Source: Mycobacterium sp.
GTDB taxonomy: Bacteria; Actinomycetota; Actinomycetes; Mycobacteriales; Mycobacteriaceae
Assembly (NCBI GenBank): GCA_018882965.1
Contig: VEQY01000002.1
Span: forward strand, 43,194 to 107,193
Length of the DNA stretch: 64,000 bases
Direction: 5' to 3'
A program made the position numbers and the translations under genes. The notes beneath the pieces are model-generated. The model made no database searches. It saw only the letters and a program-made list of their open reading frames with translations, and had not been told where the DNA came from. Of this stretch, positions 54,930 to 64,000 are shown in pieces. Position 1 is the stretch's first letter, and each line of letters begins with the position of its first letter.

Positions 54930-56183
54930 ATGAAGCCCAAGCGGATCATCGTCGGGGTCTCCGGCGGCATCGCCGCCTACAAGGCCTGTTCCGTCGTCCG
55001 CCAACTCGCCGAAGCCGGCCACGACGTGCAGGTCGTGCCGACCCGTGCCGCGCTGCGCTTCGTCGGAGCCGCGACCTTCGAGGCGCTGTCCGGGCACCCG
55101 GTGCGCACGGATGTGTTCGAGGACGTCTCGGAGGTGCCGCACGTGCGCCTCGGTCAGGAGGCCGACCTCGTGCTGGTAGCCCCGGCCACCGCCGACCTGC
55201 TGGCCCGGGCCGTCGCCGGTCGCGCCGACGATCTGCTGACCGCCACGCTACTGACCGCGCGGTGCCCGGTGCTGTTCGCCCCGGCGATGCACACCGAGAT
55301 GTGGCAGCACCCGGCCACCGTCGACAACGTCGCGACGCTGCGCCGCCGTGGCACCGTCGTGCTCGAGCCGGCGACCGGACGGCTCACCGGCACGGACTCC
55401 GGCGCCGGGCGGCTTCCCGAACCGGAGGAGATCACCACCTTCGCGGAGTTGCTGCTCGCGCGCCCCGACGCCCTGCCCTATGACCTGGCGGGCGTCAGGT
55501 TCCTCATCACCGCCGGGGGCACTCGCGAAGCCATCGACCCGGTGCGGTTCATCGGTAACCGCAGTTCGGGCAAGCAGGGTTACGCGGTGGCCCGGGTGGC
55601 CGCGCAGCGCGGCGCGGAGGTCACCCTCATCGCGGGTCCGACGGCCGGGCTGGCCGATCCGGCGGGCGTCCACGTCCTGCACATCACCTCGGCGGCCCAG
55701 ATGCACGAGGCGGTGTCCAAGCACGCACCGGCCGCCGACGTGCTGGTGATGGCCGCCGCGGTGGCCGACTTCCGCCCCGCCCAGGTGGCCCCCAGCAAGA
55801 TCAAGAAGGGTGCCGACGCCGGGGAGCGGCCGACAGTCGAACTGGTCCGCACCGCCGACGTGCTGACCGACGCCGTTCGGCAGCGCGCAGACGGACTATT
55901 GCCGAACCTGCGGGCGATCGTCGGGTTCGCCGCCGAGACGGGCGACGCGCACGGCGACGTGCTGTTCCACGCCCGGGCTAAGCTGCGCCGCAAGGCCTGC
56001 GATCTGCTGGTGGTCAACGCCGTCGGCGACGGTCGCGCCTTCGAGGTCGACAGCAACGACGGCTGGCTGCTGGGCGCTGACGGCACCGAGACGAGGCTCG
56101 AGCACGGTTCGAAGACACTGATGTCGAGTCGTATCGTGGACGCGATCGCCGCGTTCCTGGATGGGAAGGAAATGACACCGTGA
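54930..56183 (+). CDS. coaBC: Bifunctional phosphopantothenoylcysteine decarboxylase/synthase CoaBC
   Basis: CoaBC (Dfp), 417 residues, carries out two steps of coenzyme A synthesis. The N-terminal flavin-dependent decarboxylase CoaC shows [20 protein letters not shown], the conserved His in [20 protein letters not shown], and [18 protein letters not shown]. The C-terminal CoaB synthetase shows [20 protein letters not shown], then [20 protein letters not shown] and [15 protein letters not shown]. It overlaps metK by four bases (GTGA). Confidence 0.96.
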   Translation: MKPKRIIVGVSGGIAAYKACSVVRQLAEAGHDVQVVPTRAALRFVGAATFEALSGHPVRTDVFEDVSEVPHVRLGQEADLVLVAPATADLLARAVAGRADDLLTATLLTARCPVLFAPAMHTEMWQHPATVDNVATLRRRGTVVLEPATGRLTGTDSGAGRLPEPEEITTFAELLLARPDALPYDLAGVRFLITAGGTREAIDPVRFIGNRSSGKQGYAVARVAAQRGAEVTLIAGPTAGLADPAGVHVLHITSAAQMHEAVSKHAPAADVLVMAAAVADFRPAQVAPSKIKKGADAGERPTVELVRTADVLTDAVRQRADGLLPNLRAIVGFAAETGDAHGDVLFHARAKLRRKACDLLVVNAVGDGRAFEVDSNDGWLLGADGTETRLEHGSKTLMSSRIVDAIAAFLDGKEMTP

Positions 56184-57385
56184 GCGGTCGGCTGTTTACC
56201 AGTGAGTCGGTGACCGAGGGCCATCCCGACAAGATCTGTGACGCGATCAGCGACTCGGTGCTCGACTCGCTGCTGGCCGGAGACCCGAAGTCCCGTGTCG
56301 CGGTGGAGACGTTGGTGACCACCGGTCAGGTGCACGTGGTCGGCGAGGTCACCACCAGCGCCAAGGAGGCGTTCGCCGACATCACCAAGACGGTGCGGGA
56401 CCGGATACGCGAGATCGGCTACGACTCCTCGGAGAAGGGCTTCGACTGGGAGACCTGCGGGGTCAACATCGGCATCGGCGCGCAGTCACCCGACATCGCC
56501 ATCGGCGTCGACGAAGCCTACGAGGCGCGGGTGGAGGGTGAGCGCGATCCGCTCGACGCCCAGGGTGCGGGTGACCAGGGCCTGATGTTCGGCTACGCGA
56601 TACGGGACACGCCGGAGCTGATGCCGCTGCCGATCGCGCTGGCGCACCGGCTGTCCCGGCGGCTGACCGAAGTCCGCAAGTCCGGCACGCTGCCCTACCT
56701 GCGGCCCGACGGCAAGACCCAGGTCACCATCGCCTATGAGGGCACCACCCCGGTCCGGCTGGACACCGTCGTGCTGTCCACCCAGCACGCGGACGGGATC
56801 GATCTGGTCAAGACACTGGCCCCCGACATCCGCGACCGTGTCGTCGACACCGTGCTCGACGACCTCGGCCATGCCACGCTGGACACCTCCGACTTCCGGT
56901 TGCTGGTCAACCCGACCGGCAAGTTCGTCGTGGGCGGCCCGATGGGCGACGCCGGGCTGACCGGCCGCAAGATCATCGTCGACACCTATGGGGGCTGGGC
57001 GCGGCACGGCGGCGGAGCGTTCTCCGGGAAGGACCCGTCGAAGGTCGACCGCTCGGCGGCCTATGCGATGCGCTGGGTGGCCAAGAACGTCGTCGCGGCC
57101 GGGTTGGCCGACCGGGTCGAGGTTCAGGTCGCCTACGCGATCGGTAAAGCCGCACCGGTCGGCCTGTTCGTAGAGACCTTCGGCACCGAGACCGTCGACC
57201 CGCATCGCATCGAGAAGGCCATCACCGCGGTCTTCGATCTGCGACCGGGCGCGATCGTGCGTGACCTCGACCTGCTACGCCCGATCTATGCACCGACCGC
57301 CGCATACGGTCACTTCGGCCGGACCGATGTCGACCTGCCTTGGGAGCGGACCGACAAGGTCGACGATCTCAAGAACTCCGTGTAG
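56180..57385 (+). CDS. metK: S-adenosylmethionine synthase
   Basis: MetK, 401 residues, makes S-adenosylmethionine from ATP and methionine. Signatures are [20 protein letters not shown] at the N-terminus, [12 protein letters not shown] in the middle and [19 protein letters not shown] near residue 275. GTG 56180 overlaps the coaBC stop, so translation is coupled. The last 17 bases overlap the end of the convergent monooxygenase gene. Confidence 0.97.
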   Translation: MSGRLFTSESVTEGHPDKICDAISDSVLDSLLAGDPKSRVAVETLVTTGQVHVVGEVTTSAKEAFADITKTVRDRIREIGYDSSEKGFDWETCGVNIGIGAQSPDIAIGVDEAYEARVEGERDPLDAQGAGDQGLMFGYAIRDTPELMPLPIALAHRLSRRLTEVRKSGTLPYLRPDGKTQVTIAYEGTTPVRLDTVVLSTQHADGIDLVKTLAPDIRDRVVDTVLDDLGHATLDTSDFRLLVNPTGKFVVGGPMGDAGLTGRKIIVDTYGGWARHGGGAFSGKDPSKVDRSAAYAMRWVAKNVVAAGLADRVEVQVAYAIGKAAPVGLFVETFGTETVDPHRIEKAITAVFDLRPGAIVRDLDLLRPIYAPTAAYGHFGRTDVDLPWERTDKVDDLKNSV

Positions 57386-58865
57386 TTTCCGCGGAGTCAA
57401 ACTCGTAGTCGGACAACGGGAATCGGCGGCTGCGCCAGAAGGCGCGCAGCGTCGTGTCGGGGCGCAGCGGCACATCGCCGTGCTTGTCGAAGTAGTAGCT
57501 GTTGGCCAGTTTGCAACTGTCCTGCCAGAAGATCTGCCGGTGGCGCTTGCCCAGCATTTCGGCGAAGAAACGATCGCTGGCCTCGGTCTTGACCTCGATG
57601 CGGTTGGCGCCGCGGCGGACGGCATGGGTCAGGCAGCGCACGATGTGATGGCTCTGAGCTTCGATCAGCGCAAAATAGGACGAGCCGACATAGCCGTAGG
57701 GGCCGAACACGAAGAACATGTTCGGGAAGCCCGGCACAGTCACGCCCTCGTAGGCCCGGAACCGGTGGGTGTCCCAGTAGTCGATCAGCGAGAGTCCGCC
57801 GGAGCCGGTGATGGGGTAGGCGACGCTGTCGATGTCCATGACTTTGAATCCGGTGGCCAGGATCAGCACGTCGGCGTTGTGCACTCGGGCATCGGCGGTG
57901 ACCACCCCGTCGGCGGTGATCCGCTCGATCGGCTCGGTCACCAGATCGACGTTGTCGCGGTTGAAGGTGGACAGATAGGTGTTGTGGAAGCCGGGCCGCT
58001 TACAGCCGACGGCGTAGCCGGGGGTGAGTTTGGCCCGGACCTCGGGATCGTGGACCTCTCGTCGCAGATAGGCCTTGCCCGCTTCGGACATCCGCTTGGC
58101 GAACGGGTTGAGCGTGAAGTAGTGGGCGGCGATCGGGAAGGTCAACTCGACGTAGGCCTGACTGATCCAACGGTGCAGGGACTTTCCGCCGGGAATGCGC
58201 ATGAGCGCGCGTGCGGCCGCCGGCAGTGGCACGTCGAACTTGGGGAAGCACCAGATCGGGGTGCGCTGGAACACCGTCAGGTGCCGGACCGCCGCGGCGA
58301 GTTCGGGGATGACCTGAACCGCCGAGGCGCCGGTGCCGATGATCGCGACGTTCTTGTCGGCCAGATCCTGCCGGTGGTCCCAGCGGGCGGTGTGCATGGT
58401 CGGTCCGGCGAAGTCCGCCAGGCCCTCGATCCGGGGCAGGTTCGGGATCGTCAACGCACCGCCCGCGTTGATCAGGAACCGCGCCGTCAGCCGCTCACCG
58501 GAGTCCAGGTCCACCCGCCACAGGCCGGCGCCGTCGTCGAAGGCCACGCCCACCACGGTGGTGTTGAAGCGGATCCGTGGCCGCACGCCGTACTTGTCGG
58601 CGCAGTGCTCGGCGTAGGCGCGCAGTTCGCGGCCGGGGGCGTAGGTCCGGGTCCACCGTGAGCTCTGCTCGAAGGAGAACTGGTAGGAGAACGACGGGAT
58701 GTCCACGGCGATGCCGGGGTAGGTGTTCCAGTACCAGGTTCCGCCGACGCCCGCGGCGGCCTCGATGATCCGGTAGTCGCCGAGGCCCGCGCGGTCGAGT
58801 GCGATCGCGACACCGATACCGGAGAACCCGGCCCCGATGATCAGGGTCTGGACGTCCGGTCTCAT
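57369..58865 (-). CDS. Flavin-containing Baeyer-Villiger-type monooxygenase
   Basis: A 498-residue FAD/NADPH monooxygenase, counterpart of Rv1393c. The FAD Rossmann loop is [20 protein letters not shown] at the N-terminus, the Baeyer-Villiger fingerprint is [13 protein letters not shown] near residue 150, and the NADPH loop is [38 protein letters not shown] is also typical. The substrate, a ketone or thioether, is unknown. ATG 58865 leads directly into the FAD loop. It is tail to tail with metK, overlapping by 17 bases. Confidence 0.93.
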   Translation of the reverse strand: MRPDVQTLIIGAGFSGIGVAIALDRAGLGDYRIIEAAAGVGGTWYWNTYPGIAVDIPSFSYQFSFEQSSRWTRTYAPGRELRAYAEHCADKYGVRPRIRFNTTVVGVAFDDGAGLWRVDLDSGERLTARFLINAGGALTIPNLPRIEGLADFAGPTMHTARWDHRQDLADKNVAIIGTGASAVQVIPELAAAVRHLTVFQRTPIWCFPKFDVPLPAAARALMRIPGGKSLHRWISQAYVELTFPIAAHYFTLNPFAKRMSEAGKAYLRREVHDPEVRAKLTPGYAVGCKRPGFHNTYLSTFNRDNVDLVTEPIERITADGVVTADARVHNADVLILATGFKVMDIDSVAYPITGSGGLSLIDYWDTHRFRAYEGVTVPGFPNMFFVFGPYGYVGSSYFALIEAQSHHIVRCLTHAVRRGANRIEVKTEASDRFFAEMLGKRHRQIFWQDSCKLANSYYFDKHGDVPLRPDTTLRAFWRSRRFPLSDYEFDSAETTRSS

Positions 58866-58914
58866 CGGTCCTCCTGCAGGGCCGACGTCAAGACCGGGTG
58901 GGGCGGCCGACGGT

Positions 58915-59304
58915 TCAGCCGATGAACTGGTCGAAGGCCCACTGGAACTGGGCCGGCACCACTTGCACGCCGCACTGGTCCTGCACCGTGGCCAGCGGGG
59001 TCAGGATCGCTTTGAACTCCGCGTACTCCTGCGGATTGGCCGCGGCGTAGGCCTTGATGGTGGACTCCGCCTCCGGCCGCGACTGCAGGGCCGCGGTGAA
59101 CAGCGTCCGGTTGCCCTCGGGGTGGGTGTCGAGGTAGGCCTGGGCCTGCTGGGTCACGGTGTCCACGGTGTTCTGCACGGTCGCCGGACTGCAGTCGGGC
59201 GCGGCACCGGCCACCGGGGCGGCAAATCCCGCCAGCGCGATTCCGGCAATGCCGGTGACGACGGCGCTGGTCAGCCTCGGCAAGAGGATGCTGTGGGTTC
59301 TCAT
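58915..59304 (-). CDS. Secreted hemophore-related protein
   Basis: A 129-residue exported protein with a signal peptide (MRTHSILLPRLTSAVVTGIA, predicted cut after PVAGA). The mature part is short and helical, with a disulfide-like Cys pair (APDCSPATV and VQDQCGVQVVP), ATVQNTVDTVTQQAQAYLDT and HPEGNRTLFTAALQSRPEAE. This layout matches the mycobacterial hemophore-related family (Rv0203/Rv1174c type), some members of which bind haem. No iron-regulator box was recognised upstream. ATG 59304 is preceded by GGGAGGG. Confidence 0.8.
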   Translation of the reverse strand: MRTHSILLPRLTSAVVTGIAGIALAGFAAPVAGAAPDCSPATVQNTVDTVTQQAQAYLDTHPEGNRTLFTAALQSRPEAESTIKAYAAANPQEYAEFKAILTPLATVQDQCGVQVVPAQFQWAFDQFIG

Positions 59305-59554
59305 CCGGTTGGCCCTCCCTAGTGGTTCTTCCGGTGCTCTGATGTGGAGCTTCCGATGTCTATCGTTCTCGTCTCCGGCTGTGTTACCCCGCCGCGCGGT
59401 GCCGTGTGGACCCATTGTGACAACCTCTCGCGCTGAGCCACAAACCGCCCAGTTCACGGCGGGCAAACATGTCGGTGGCAGTGGTTAATGTGGAGTTATC
59501 AGGGGGGTCTGCCGGAGGTCGGCATGCCAATGCCCTACGACCCGAGGAAGAGAT
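59305..59554. other. Divergent intergenic region between hemophore-like and VWA genes
   Basis: These 250 bases hold the promoters of two divergent genes. A + strand -10 candidate is listed separately; no convincing -10 was found for the minus strand. No gene or repeat is seen. Confidence 0.5.
59486..59491 (+). promoter_or_regulatory. Candidate -10 element (TAATGT) for the VWA gene
   Basis: TAATGT fits TANNNT and would give a leader of about 57 bases ending with GAGGAAG before the ATG at 59555. Confidence 0.4.
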
Positions 59555-60211
59555 ATGACCAATCCACACGTCAGCTTGATCGCAGCACTGCTGGACCGTT
59601 CCGGCTCGATGCAGGCCATCGCCGATGACACCCGCGGCGGCTTCGACGCCCATATCGCCGCGCAGCGCGGCGAGCCCGGTACCACCCGGGTCACGCTGGC
59701 CCAGTTCGACAACCGCTACGAGATCGTCTACCAGAACCGGGACATCGCCGACGTCCCGCCGCTGACCCTCGAGCCCCGGGGTGGCACGGCCCTGCTCGAC
59801 GCGATCGGACGGTTCGTCACCGAGGTGGGGGCCGGGCTCAGCGCCCTGCCCGAGGATGAACGGCCCGGTGAGGTGACCGTGCTGGTGATGACCGACGGCT
59901 TCGAGAACGCCAGCACCGAATGGACCGGTCAGGCGATCCGGGACCTGATCGCCCACCAGGAGACCGTCTACTCGTGGGATTTCGTGTTCCTCGCGGCCAA
60001 CATGGACGCCGTCGAGGTCGGCGAGCGGCTGGGATTCGCCGGAGGGAAGTCGCTGACCTTCGATGCCTCGCCCGAGGGCGTGGCGGGTGCCTGGCACGCC
60101 ATCACGGACTACTCTGCCCGGAAACGATCGATGATGGGTGGGGAGTCGGTTCAGAAACTAGCCTTCTCCGATCAGGAACGCCGCGCGGCGTCCAAAAAGC
60201 ACAGCAAATGA
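59555..60211 (+). CDS. VWA domain protein
   Basis: A 218-residue soluble protein made almost entirely of one von Willebrand factor A domain. The metal-ion site DxSxS is in LLDRSGSMQAI (residues 13-23), the threonine in PRGGTALLDAIGRF and the Asp in VMTDGFENASTEW. There is no signal peptide or membrane helix, so it probably mediates cytoplasmic protein binding. No MoxR-type ATPase gene, the common partner, is next to it. The C-terminus is basic. priA follows 20 bases later. Confidence 0.88.
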   Translation: MTNPHVSLIAALLDRSGSMQAIADDTRGGFDAHIAAQRGEPGTTRVTLAQFDNRYEIVYQNRDIADVPPLTLEPRGGTALLDAIGRFVTEVGAGLSALPEDERPGEVTVLVMTDGFENASTEWTGQAIRDLIAHQETVYSWDFVFLAANMDAVEVGERLGFAGGKSLTFDASPEGVAGAWHAITDYSARKRSMMGGESVQKLAFSDQERRAASKKHSK

Positions 60212-60231
60212 GTAGCAGGTGAGCGGGGCAG

Positions 60232-62238
60232 GTGAGCGGAGCGGGCCGGTGCGCTGCCGAGCATGAGCCGATCGCCCGGGTGTTGCCCATGCTCTCGGTG
60301 CCGCATCTGGACCGCGAGTTCGACTACCTGGTGCCCGCCGACCAGTCCGACGACGCTCAGCCCGGAGTGCGGGTGCGGGTCCGGTTTCGCGGCCGGCTGG
60401 TGGACGCCTTTCTGTTGGAACGGCGCGCGGAGACCGACCACGTCGGTCAACTGGGGTGGCTTGACCGGGTTCTGTCGGCCGAACCGGTCCTGACCCCGGA
60501 GGTGCGCCGCCTGGTCGACGCCGTCGCCGCGCGGTACGCGGGCACACGGCCCGACGTGCTGCGGCTGGCCGTGCCGCCGCGCCATGCCGCGGCGGAGAAG
60601 GCCGCCGACGCGGCGGGCGGCACCACGCCTGCGGTTCACCCCGTCGACCCGGCGGGCTGGGCCCGCTACAGCGGCGGCGAGCGCTTCCTCGGGGCTCTGC
60701 ACGAGGGCCGGGCCGCCCGGGCGGTGTGGCAGGCGCTGCCCGGCGAGCACTGGTGTGACCGGCTCGCCGAGGCGGCGGCCGCCGCGATCGGCGGCGGCCA
60801 CGGGGTGGTCATGGTCGTCCCCGACCAGCGCGACGTCGATGCCCTGTGGGCCGCCGCGACGGCGCGGATCGAGGAGTCCGCGGTGGTGGCACTCGCGGCC
60901 GGGCTGGGTCCGTCGGCCCGCTACCGGCGCTGGCTGTCGGTGCTGCGCGGCCGGGCCCGGCTGGTGATCGGCACCCGCAGCGCGGTGTTCGCCCCTGTGC
61001 ACCGGCTGGGACTGGTGATCGTCTGGGATGACGGCGACGACAGCCTGGCCGAACCGCGTTCGCCCTATCCACACGCTCGCGAGGTGGCCATGTTGCGGGC
61101 GCACCAGGTTCGCTGTGCCGCGCTCATCGGCGGCTACGCCCGGACCGCCGAGGCCCAGGCGCTGGTCGGCAGTGGCTGGGCGCACGACCTGGTCGCGGCG
61201 AGGCCCGCGGTCCGCGCCCGCGCGCCCCGGGTGATGGCCCTCGAAGACGGCGGGATCGCGGAGGAGCGCGACCCGGCGGCCCGCAGCGCCCGGCTGCCGT
61301 CGGTCGCACTGCGGGCGGCCCGCGCGGCGCTGGAGCGCGGTTCGCCGGTATTGGTTCAGGTTCCGCGGCGGGGCTACCTGCCCTCGGTGGCGTGCGCACG
61401 GTGCCGCACGATCGCGCGGTGCCGGCACTGCGTCGGGCCGCTTTCGCTGTCCGGACGTGGTGCGGACGGCCCGACCTGTCGGTGGTGCGGACGGGTCGAC
61501 GCCGCCCCCCGCTGTCCGCGCTGCGGCGGCGGCACCCTGCGCGCGGTGGTGGTCGGCGCCCGGCGTACGGCCGAGGAACTCGGCCGGGCGTTTCCGGGCA
61601 CGGCCGTGGTGACCTCAGCCGGCGACGCGGTCCAGTCCCGGATCGGCGCCGGGCCGGCCCTCGTCGTGGCCACCCCGGGAGCCGAACCGCTCGCTCCGGA
61701 CGGCTACGGCGCCGCCCTGTTGCTGGACGGGTGGGCCCTGCTGGGCCGCCAGGATCTCCGGGCCGCCGAGGACGCGCTGCGGCGCTGGATGGCCGCAGCC
61801 GCCCAGGTGCACTCCCGCGAGGACGGGGGTGTCGTCGTGGTGGTCGCCGACTCGGCGATCCCGACGGTCCAGGCCCTGGTCAAGTGGGACCCGGTGGGCC
61901 ACGCCGAGGCCGAACTCGCCGCCCGCTCGGCGGTCGGGCTGCCACCGGCCGTCCACATGGCCGCCGTCGACGGAGTGCCGACGGCGGTGGCCGCACTCAT
62001 CGATCACGCCGCGTTGCCCGCCGGCGCGGAGTTACTCGGACCGGTGGACCTGCCCCCCGGGGTGCGGCGGCCCCCGGCGGCGGCGATCGACGAGCGGGTC
62101 AGTCGGATGTTGATCCGGGTTCCCCGCGATCAGGGGCTGGCGTTGGCCGGGGCGCTGCGCGAGGCTACCGCCGTGCACAGCGCGCGGCACGACCATGAGG
62201 CGGTCCGAGTGCAGATCGACCCGCTGCAGATCGGTTGA
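60232..62238 (+). CDS. priA: Primosomal protein N' PriA, degenerate actinobacterial form
   Basis: A 668-residue PriA-like protein, counterpart of Rv1402. The N-terminal 3'-DNA-binding part is recognisable (VPHLDREFDYLVPADQ, GVRVRVRFRGRLVDAFLLER). The eight zinc cysteines are intact: CARCRTIARCRHC and CRWCGRVDAAPRCPRC. However, where Walker A should read GxTGSGKT there is LHEGRAARAVWQALPGEHW, and the DEEH box is replaced by VIWDDGDDS. It is therefore probably not an ATP-driven helicase. This degeneracy is known in actinobacteria. The GTG start is uncertain by a few codons. Confidence 0.93.
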   Translation: MSGAGRCAAEHEPIARVLPMLSVPHLDREFDYLVPADQSDDAQPGVRVRVRFRGRLVDAFLLERRAETDHVGQLGWLDRVLSAEPVLTPEVRRLVDAVAARYAGTRPDVLRLAVPPRHAAAEKAADAAGGTTPAVHPVDPAGWARYSGGERFLGALHEGRAARAVWQALPGEHWCDRLAEAAAAAIGGGHGVVMVVPDQRDVDALWAAATARIEESAVVALAAGLGPSARYRRWLSVLRGRARLVIGTRSAVFAPVHRLGLVIVWDDGDDSLAEPRSPYPHAREVAMLRAHQVRCAALIGGYARTAEAQALVGSGWAHDLVAARPAVRARAPRVMALEDGGIAEERDPAARSARLPSVALRAARAALERGSPVLVQVPRRGYLPSVACARCRTIARCRHCVGPLSLSGRGADGPTCRWCGRVDAAPRCPRCGGGTLRAVVVGARRTAEELGRAFPGTAVVTSAGDAVQSRIGAGPALVVATPGAEPLAPDGYGAALLLDGWALLGRQDLRAAEDALRRWMAAAAQVHSREDGGVVVVVADSAIPTVQALVKWDPVGHAEAELAARSAVGLPPAVHMAAVDGVPTAVAALIDHAALPAGAELLGPVDLPPGVRRPPAAAIDERVSRMLIRVPRDQGLALAGALREATAVHSARHDHEAVRVQIDPLQIG

Positions 62239-62254
62239 CTGCGCGCGCCGGCCT

Positions 62255-62260
62255 TAGGGT
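62255..62260 (+). promoter_or_regulatory. Candidate -10 element (TAGGGT), leaderless
   Basis: TAGGGT fits TANNNT and ends exactly six bases before the GTG at 62267, which would itself be the transcription start. Confidence 0.5.
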
Positions 62261-62266
62261 GGTCGC

Positions 62267-64000
62267 GTGAAGCCCTTCATTCGGGTGCTCGTGTGGGCCA
62301 CTGCCGGTGCGTTCGCCGTGATCGGGTTGTTGCACCCGTTGCTGTCCGGGGGCGGTTCGCAGAGCGGGCCGGTGTACGACCCGGTGGTCATCACCTCCCT
62401 GCGGGCGGACATCACCGTCGACCGCGACGGGCTGATGCAGGCGACCGAGACCATCACCGCCGAGTTCCCGCTGCTGCGCCACGGCATCTTCCGGTACTGG
62501 GATGTCGGCAACCTCAACGATCCCCACGTGCGGCAGGAACCGTCCGTGCTGCAGATCTCCCTCGACGGCAAGCCCGTGCCCTACGAGATGCTGACCGAGC
62601 AGTACGGACGTTTCGTGGTGGCCAAGATCGGCGATCCCACCGTGTACCTGAGCCCGGGCACCCACGTGTACCGCATCCGCTACACCGTGCCCGGCGTTCT
62701 GGATCCCGGCGCAACCGGAGCCACGAAGGAATTCGCCACGGGCACGGGTGATTCGGCGGCCGCGTCGGTGTTCTTCTGGAACGTCGTCGCGCCGGCCTGG
62801 AACAACGACATCGCGCGGGCCGAGATCGCGATCACCCTGCCCGGACGGGTTCCCGGAGCCCAGTGCTCGGTGGGTGCGGGCGTGGGGCGTGCCTGTGAGG
62901 CTCTGCGGGTCAGCGGCGAGAGGGTTGAGCTGACCGCCCTTGATCTACCGCCGCGCACGCCGGTTACCGTTCGTGCCGGAGTCGACGTACCGACTCCGCC
63001 GCGCTTCGAGCTGCCGTGGTCGACGCGCTGGGACGGGGTTCTCGGACGCTCGGTGCCCGCGGTGATGTGGCTGCTCGGCTTGGTCGGCGCGGCCGGCCTC
63101 GGTTCGTTTCTCTGGTTGCGCTCGACCGTCGAGCCGCCCCCGGGCTTCCCGCTGCAGTACGCCCCGCCCAAGGGCCTGGGCCCGGTGCAGTGCGAGTACA
63201 TCCGCACCGAGAAGGTGCCCGCCGAGGGTCTCACCGCGACGCTGTTCTACCTGGCCGAGCGCGGCGTGCTGACGCTGAGTCAGGGCGGACCGAAAAAGTG
63301 GACGGTGCGCGGCACCGGCGACTCCCAAGCGTGGGACGGCGTCGACGCGGTCAGCGCGGCGGTGGGTTCGGCCCTCGACCTCGATGTGCCCAACGCCACC
63401 TTCGCGGCCAACGGGACCGTCTCCGCCGGCCGCAAACTCACCAGCGCGAAAACTGCGATGGCCACGGCCGTCCGGGACTGGGCGCTGAAGGACGGGCTGG
63501 TCGAGAAACGACGGAAGGAATGGTGGCTTCGGCTGGCCAACATGATCGCTCTGGTGCTGGCCTTCGTCGGCTTCGCCAGTCCCGGGTTCGGCGGGATGAC
63601 GCTGTGGGGTCTTCCCTTCGCGCTGTTCTTTCTGGTGTCGGTGCGCGCCTGGCGCGCGGGCGTGGGCACGCGGCGCACCGCGGCCGGTCGTCAACTGTGG
63701 TCGGAGGTCGGCGGCTTCCACCGTCTGCTGGCCACCGAGTCCGCGGAGTCGCGCTTCGACTTCGCCGGCCGTCGGGATCTCTACACGGCCTACATCCCGT
63801 TCGCCGTTGCCGGCGGTGCGGCGGCGGTATGGGCGGCGAAGTATCGAGCCGCAACCGGTGAGCTTCCGCCGCAGCCAGGTTGGTACCACACCACCTCCGG
63901 CGCCGGGTGGACCTCGGCATCGGCGGGAAGTGCTAGTTTCGATAGCTTCGAGTCGGCATTGTCGTCGTCCATCGGCGCCTACACCGCCTCGCAGGCGTCG
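62267..64000 (+). CDS. DUF2207-type membrane protein (3' end outside window)
   Basis: The frame is open from GTG 62267 to the last base, 578 codons without a stop. It begins with a membrane helix (FIRVLVWATAGAFAVIGLL), then an external beta-rich domain with VITSLRADITVDRDGLMQAT and HGIFRYWDVGNLND, typical of DUF2207. A second helix (VPAVMWLLGLVGAAGLGSFL) is followed by a cytoplasmic part with YIRTEKVPAEGLTATLFYLA, two more helices (about 63535-63650), and a Ser/Gly/Ala-rich tail that the window cuts. Function is unknown; the leaderless -10 supports this start. Confidence 0.85.
   Translation, partial: MKPFIRVLVWATAGAFAVIGLLHPLLSGGGSQSGPVYDPVVITSLRADITVDRDGLMQATETITAEFPLLRHGIFRYWDVGNLNDPHVRQEPSVLQISLDGKPVPYEMLTEQYGRFVVAKIGDPTVYLSPGTHVYRIRYTVPGVLDPGATGATKEFATGTGDSAAASVFFWNVVAPAWNNDIARAEIAITLPGRVPGAQCSVGAGVGRACEALRVSGERVELTALDLPPRTPVTVRAGVDVPTPPRFELPWSTRWDGVLGRSVPAVMWLLGLVGAAGLGSFLWLRSTVEPPPGFPLQYAPPKGLGPVQCEYIRTEKVPAEGLTATLFYLAERGVLTLSQGGPKKWTVRGTGDSQAWDGVDAVSAAVGSALDLDVPNATFAANGTVSAGRKLTSAKTAMATAVRDWALKDGLVEKRRKEWWLRLANMIALVLAFVGFASPGFGGMTLWGLPFALFFLVSVRAWRAGVGTRRTAAGRQLWSEVGGFHRLLATESAESRFDFAGRRDLYTAYIPFAVAGGAAAVWAAKYRAATGELPPQPGWYHTTSGAGWTSASAGSASFDSFESALSSSIGAYTASQAS

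Noticed and set aside
59305..59554. An IdeR (iron) box upstream of the hemophore-like gene
   Set aside because: No sequence close to the TTAGGTTAGGCTAACCTAA-type palindrome is present in the intergenic region.

Overview
The window is a GC-rich, gene-dense stretch of actinobacterial chromosome. Gene content points to a mycobacterium: an MmpS/MmpL pair, the mycobacterial nucleoid protein mIHF, a 13E12-type HNH protein under a perfect LexA box, a degenerate actinobacterial PriA, and many GTG starts. From memory, the gene order matches two blocks that are far apart in M. tuberculosis (secD to nusB, about Rv2587c-Rv2533c, and pyrR to priA, about Rv1379-Rv1402). Here they are contiguous, as in fast growers such as M. 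smegmatis. No PE/PPE genes are seen between pyrF and mihF. A Mycolicibacterium-like species is the best guess.

Layout. 1-7454: secD (5' end cut off), secF, a solute-binding lipoprotein, apt and rel, all on the + strand. 7492-14952: an accessory block with a SxxK serine hydrolase, an ATP-grasp ligase, a copper amine oxidase, an APC permease and a two-domain universal stress protein. 14966-21722: ppiB, a glyoxalase II-like hydrolase, hisS, two small genes, a zinc metallopeptidase and aspS. 21732-26579: a CoA-dependent-acyltransferase-like protein followed by mmpS-mmpL. 26616-33148: rarA, the LexA-controlled HNH protein, a YjbQ protein, alaS and ruvX. 33177-39115: mltG and the shikimate genes aroE, aroC, aroK, aroB and aroQ, with a small prepilin-peptidase-like gene inside. 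39124-44304: a membrane protein, pepQ, a CbiM-type permease behind a cobalamin riboswitch, efp, nusB and a second serine hydrolase. 44343-53155: the pyrimidine operon pyrR-pyrB-pyrC-(membrane protein)-carA-(24-codon ORF)-carB-pyrF, with a PyrR-type leader hairpin. 53435-57385: mihF, gmk, rpoZ, coaBC and metK. 57369-64000: a flavin monooxygenase, a hemophore-like secreted protein, a VWA protein, priA and the start of a DUF2207 membrane protein that runs off the window.

Functionally most of the window is core metabolism: protein export, the stringent response, aminoacyl-tRNA synthesis, chorismate and UMP synthesis, and cofactor synthesis. Control elements visible in the DNA are the LexA box, the B12 riboswitch, the PyrR leader and several TANNNT -10 elements placed to give leaderless mRNAs. 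Two of those overlap the TAG stop codon of the gene upstream. No rRNA, tRNA, insertion sequence, prophage or CRISPR array was seen. The least explained parts are the ATP-grasp/amine oxidase/permease block, the acyltransferase-mmpS-mmpL block, the structured carA-carB junction and the lone CbiM permease.
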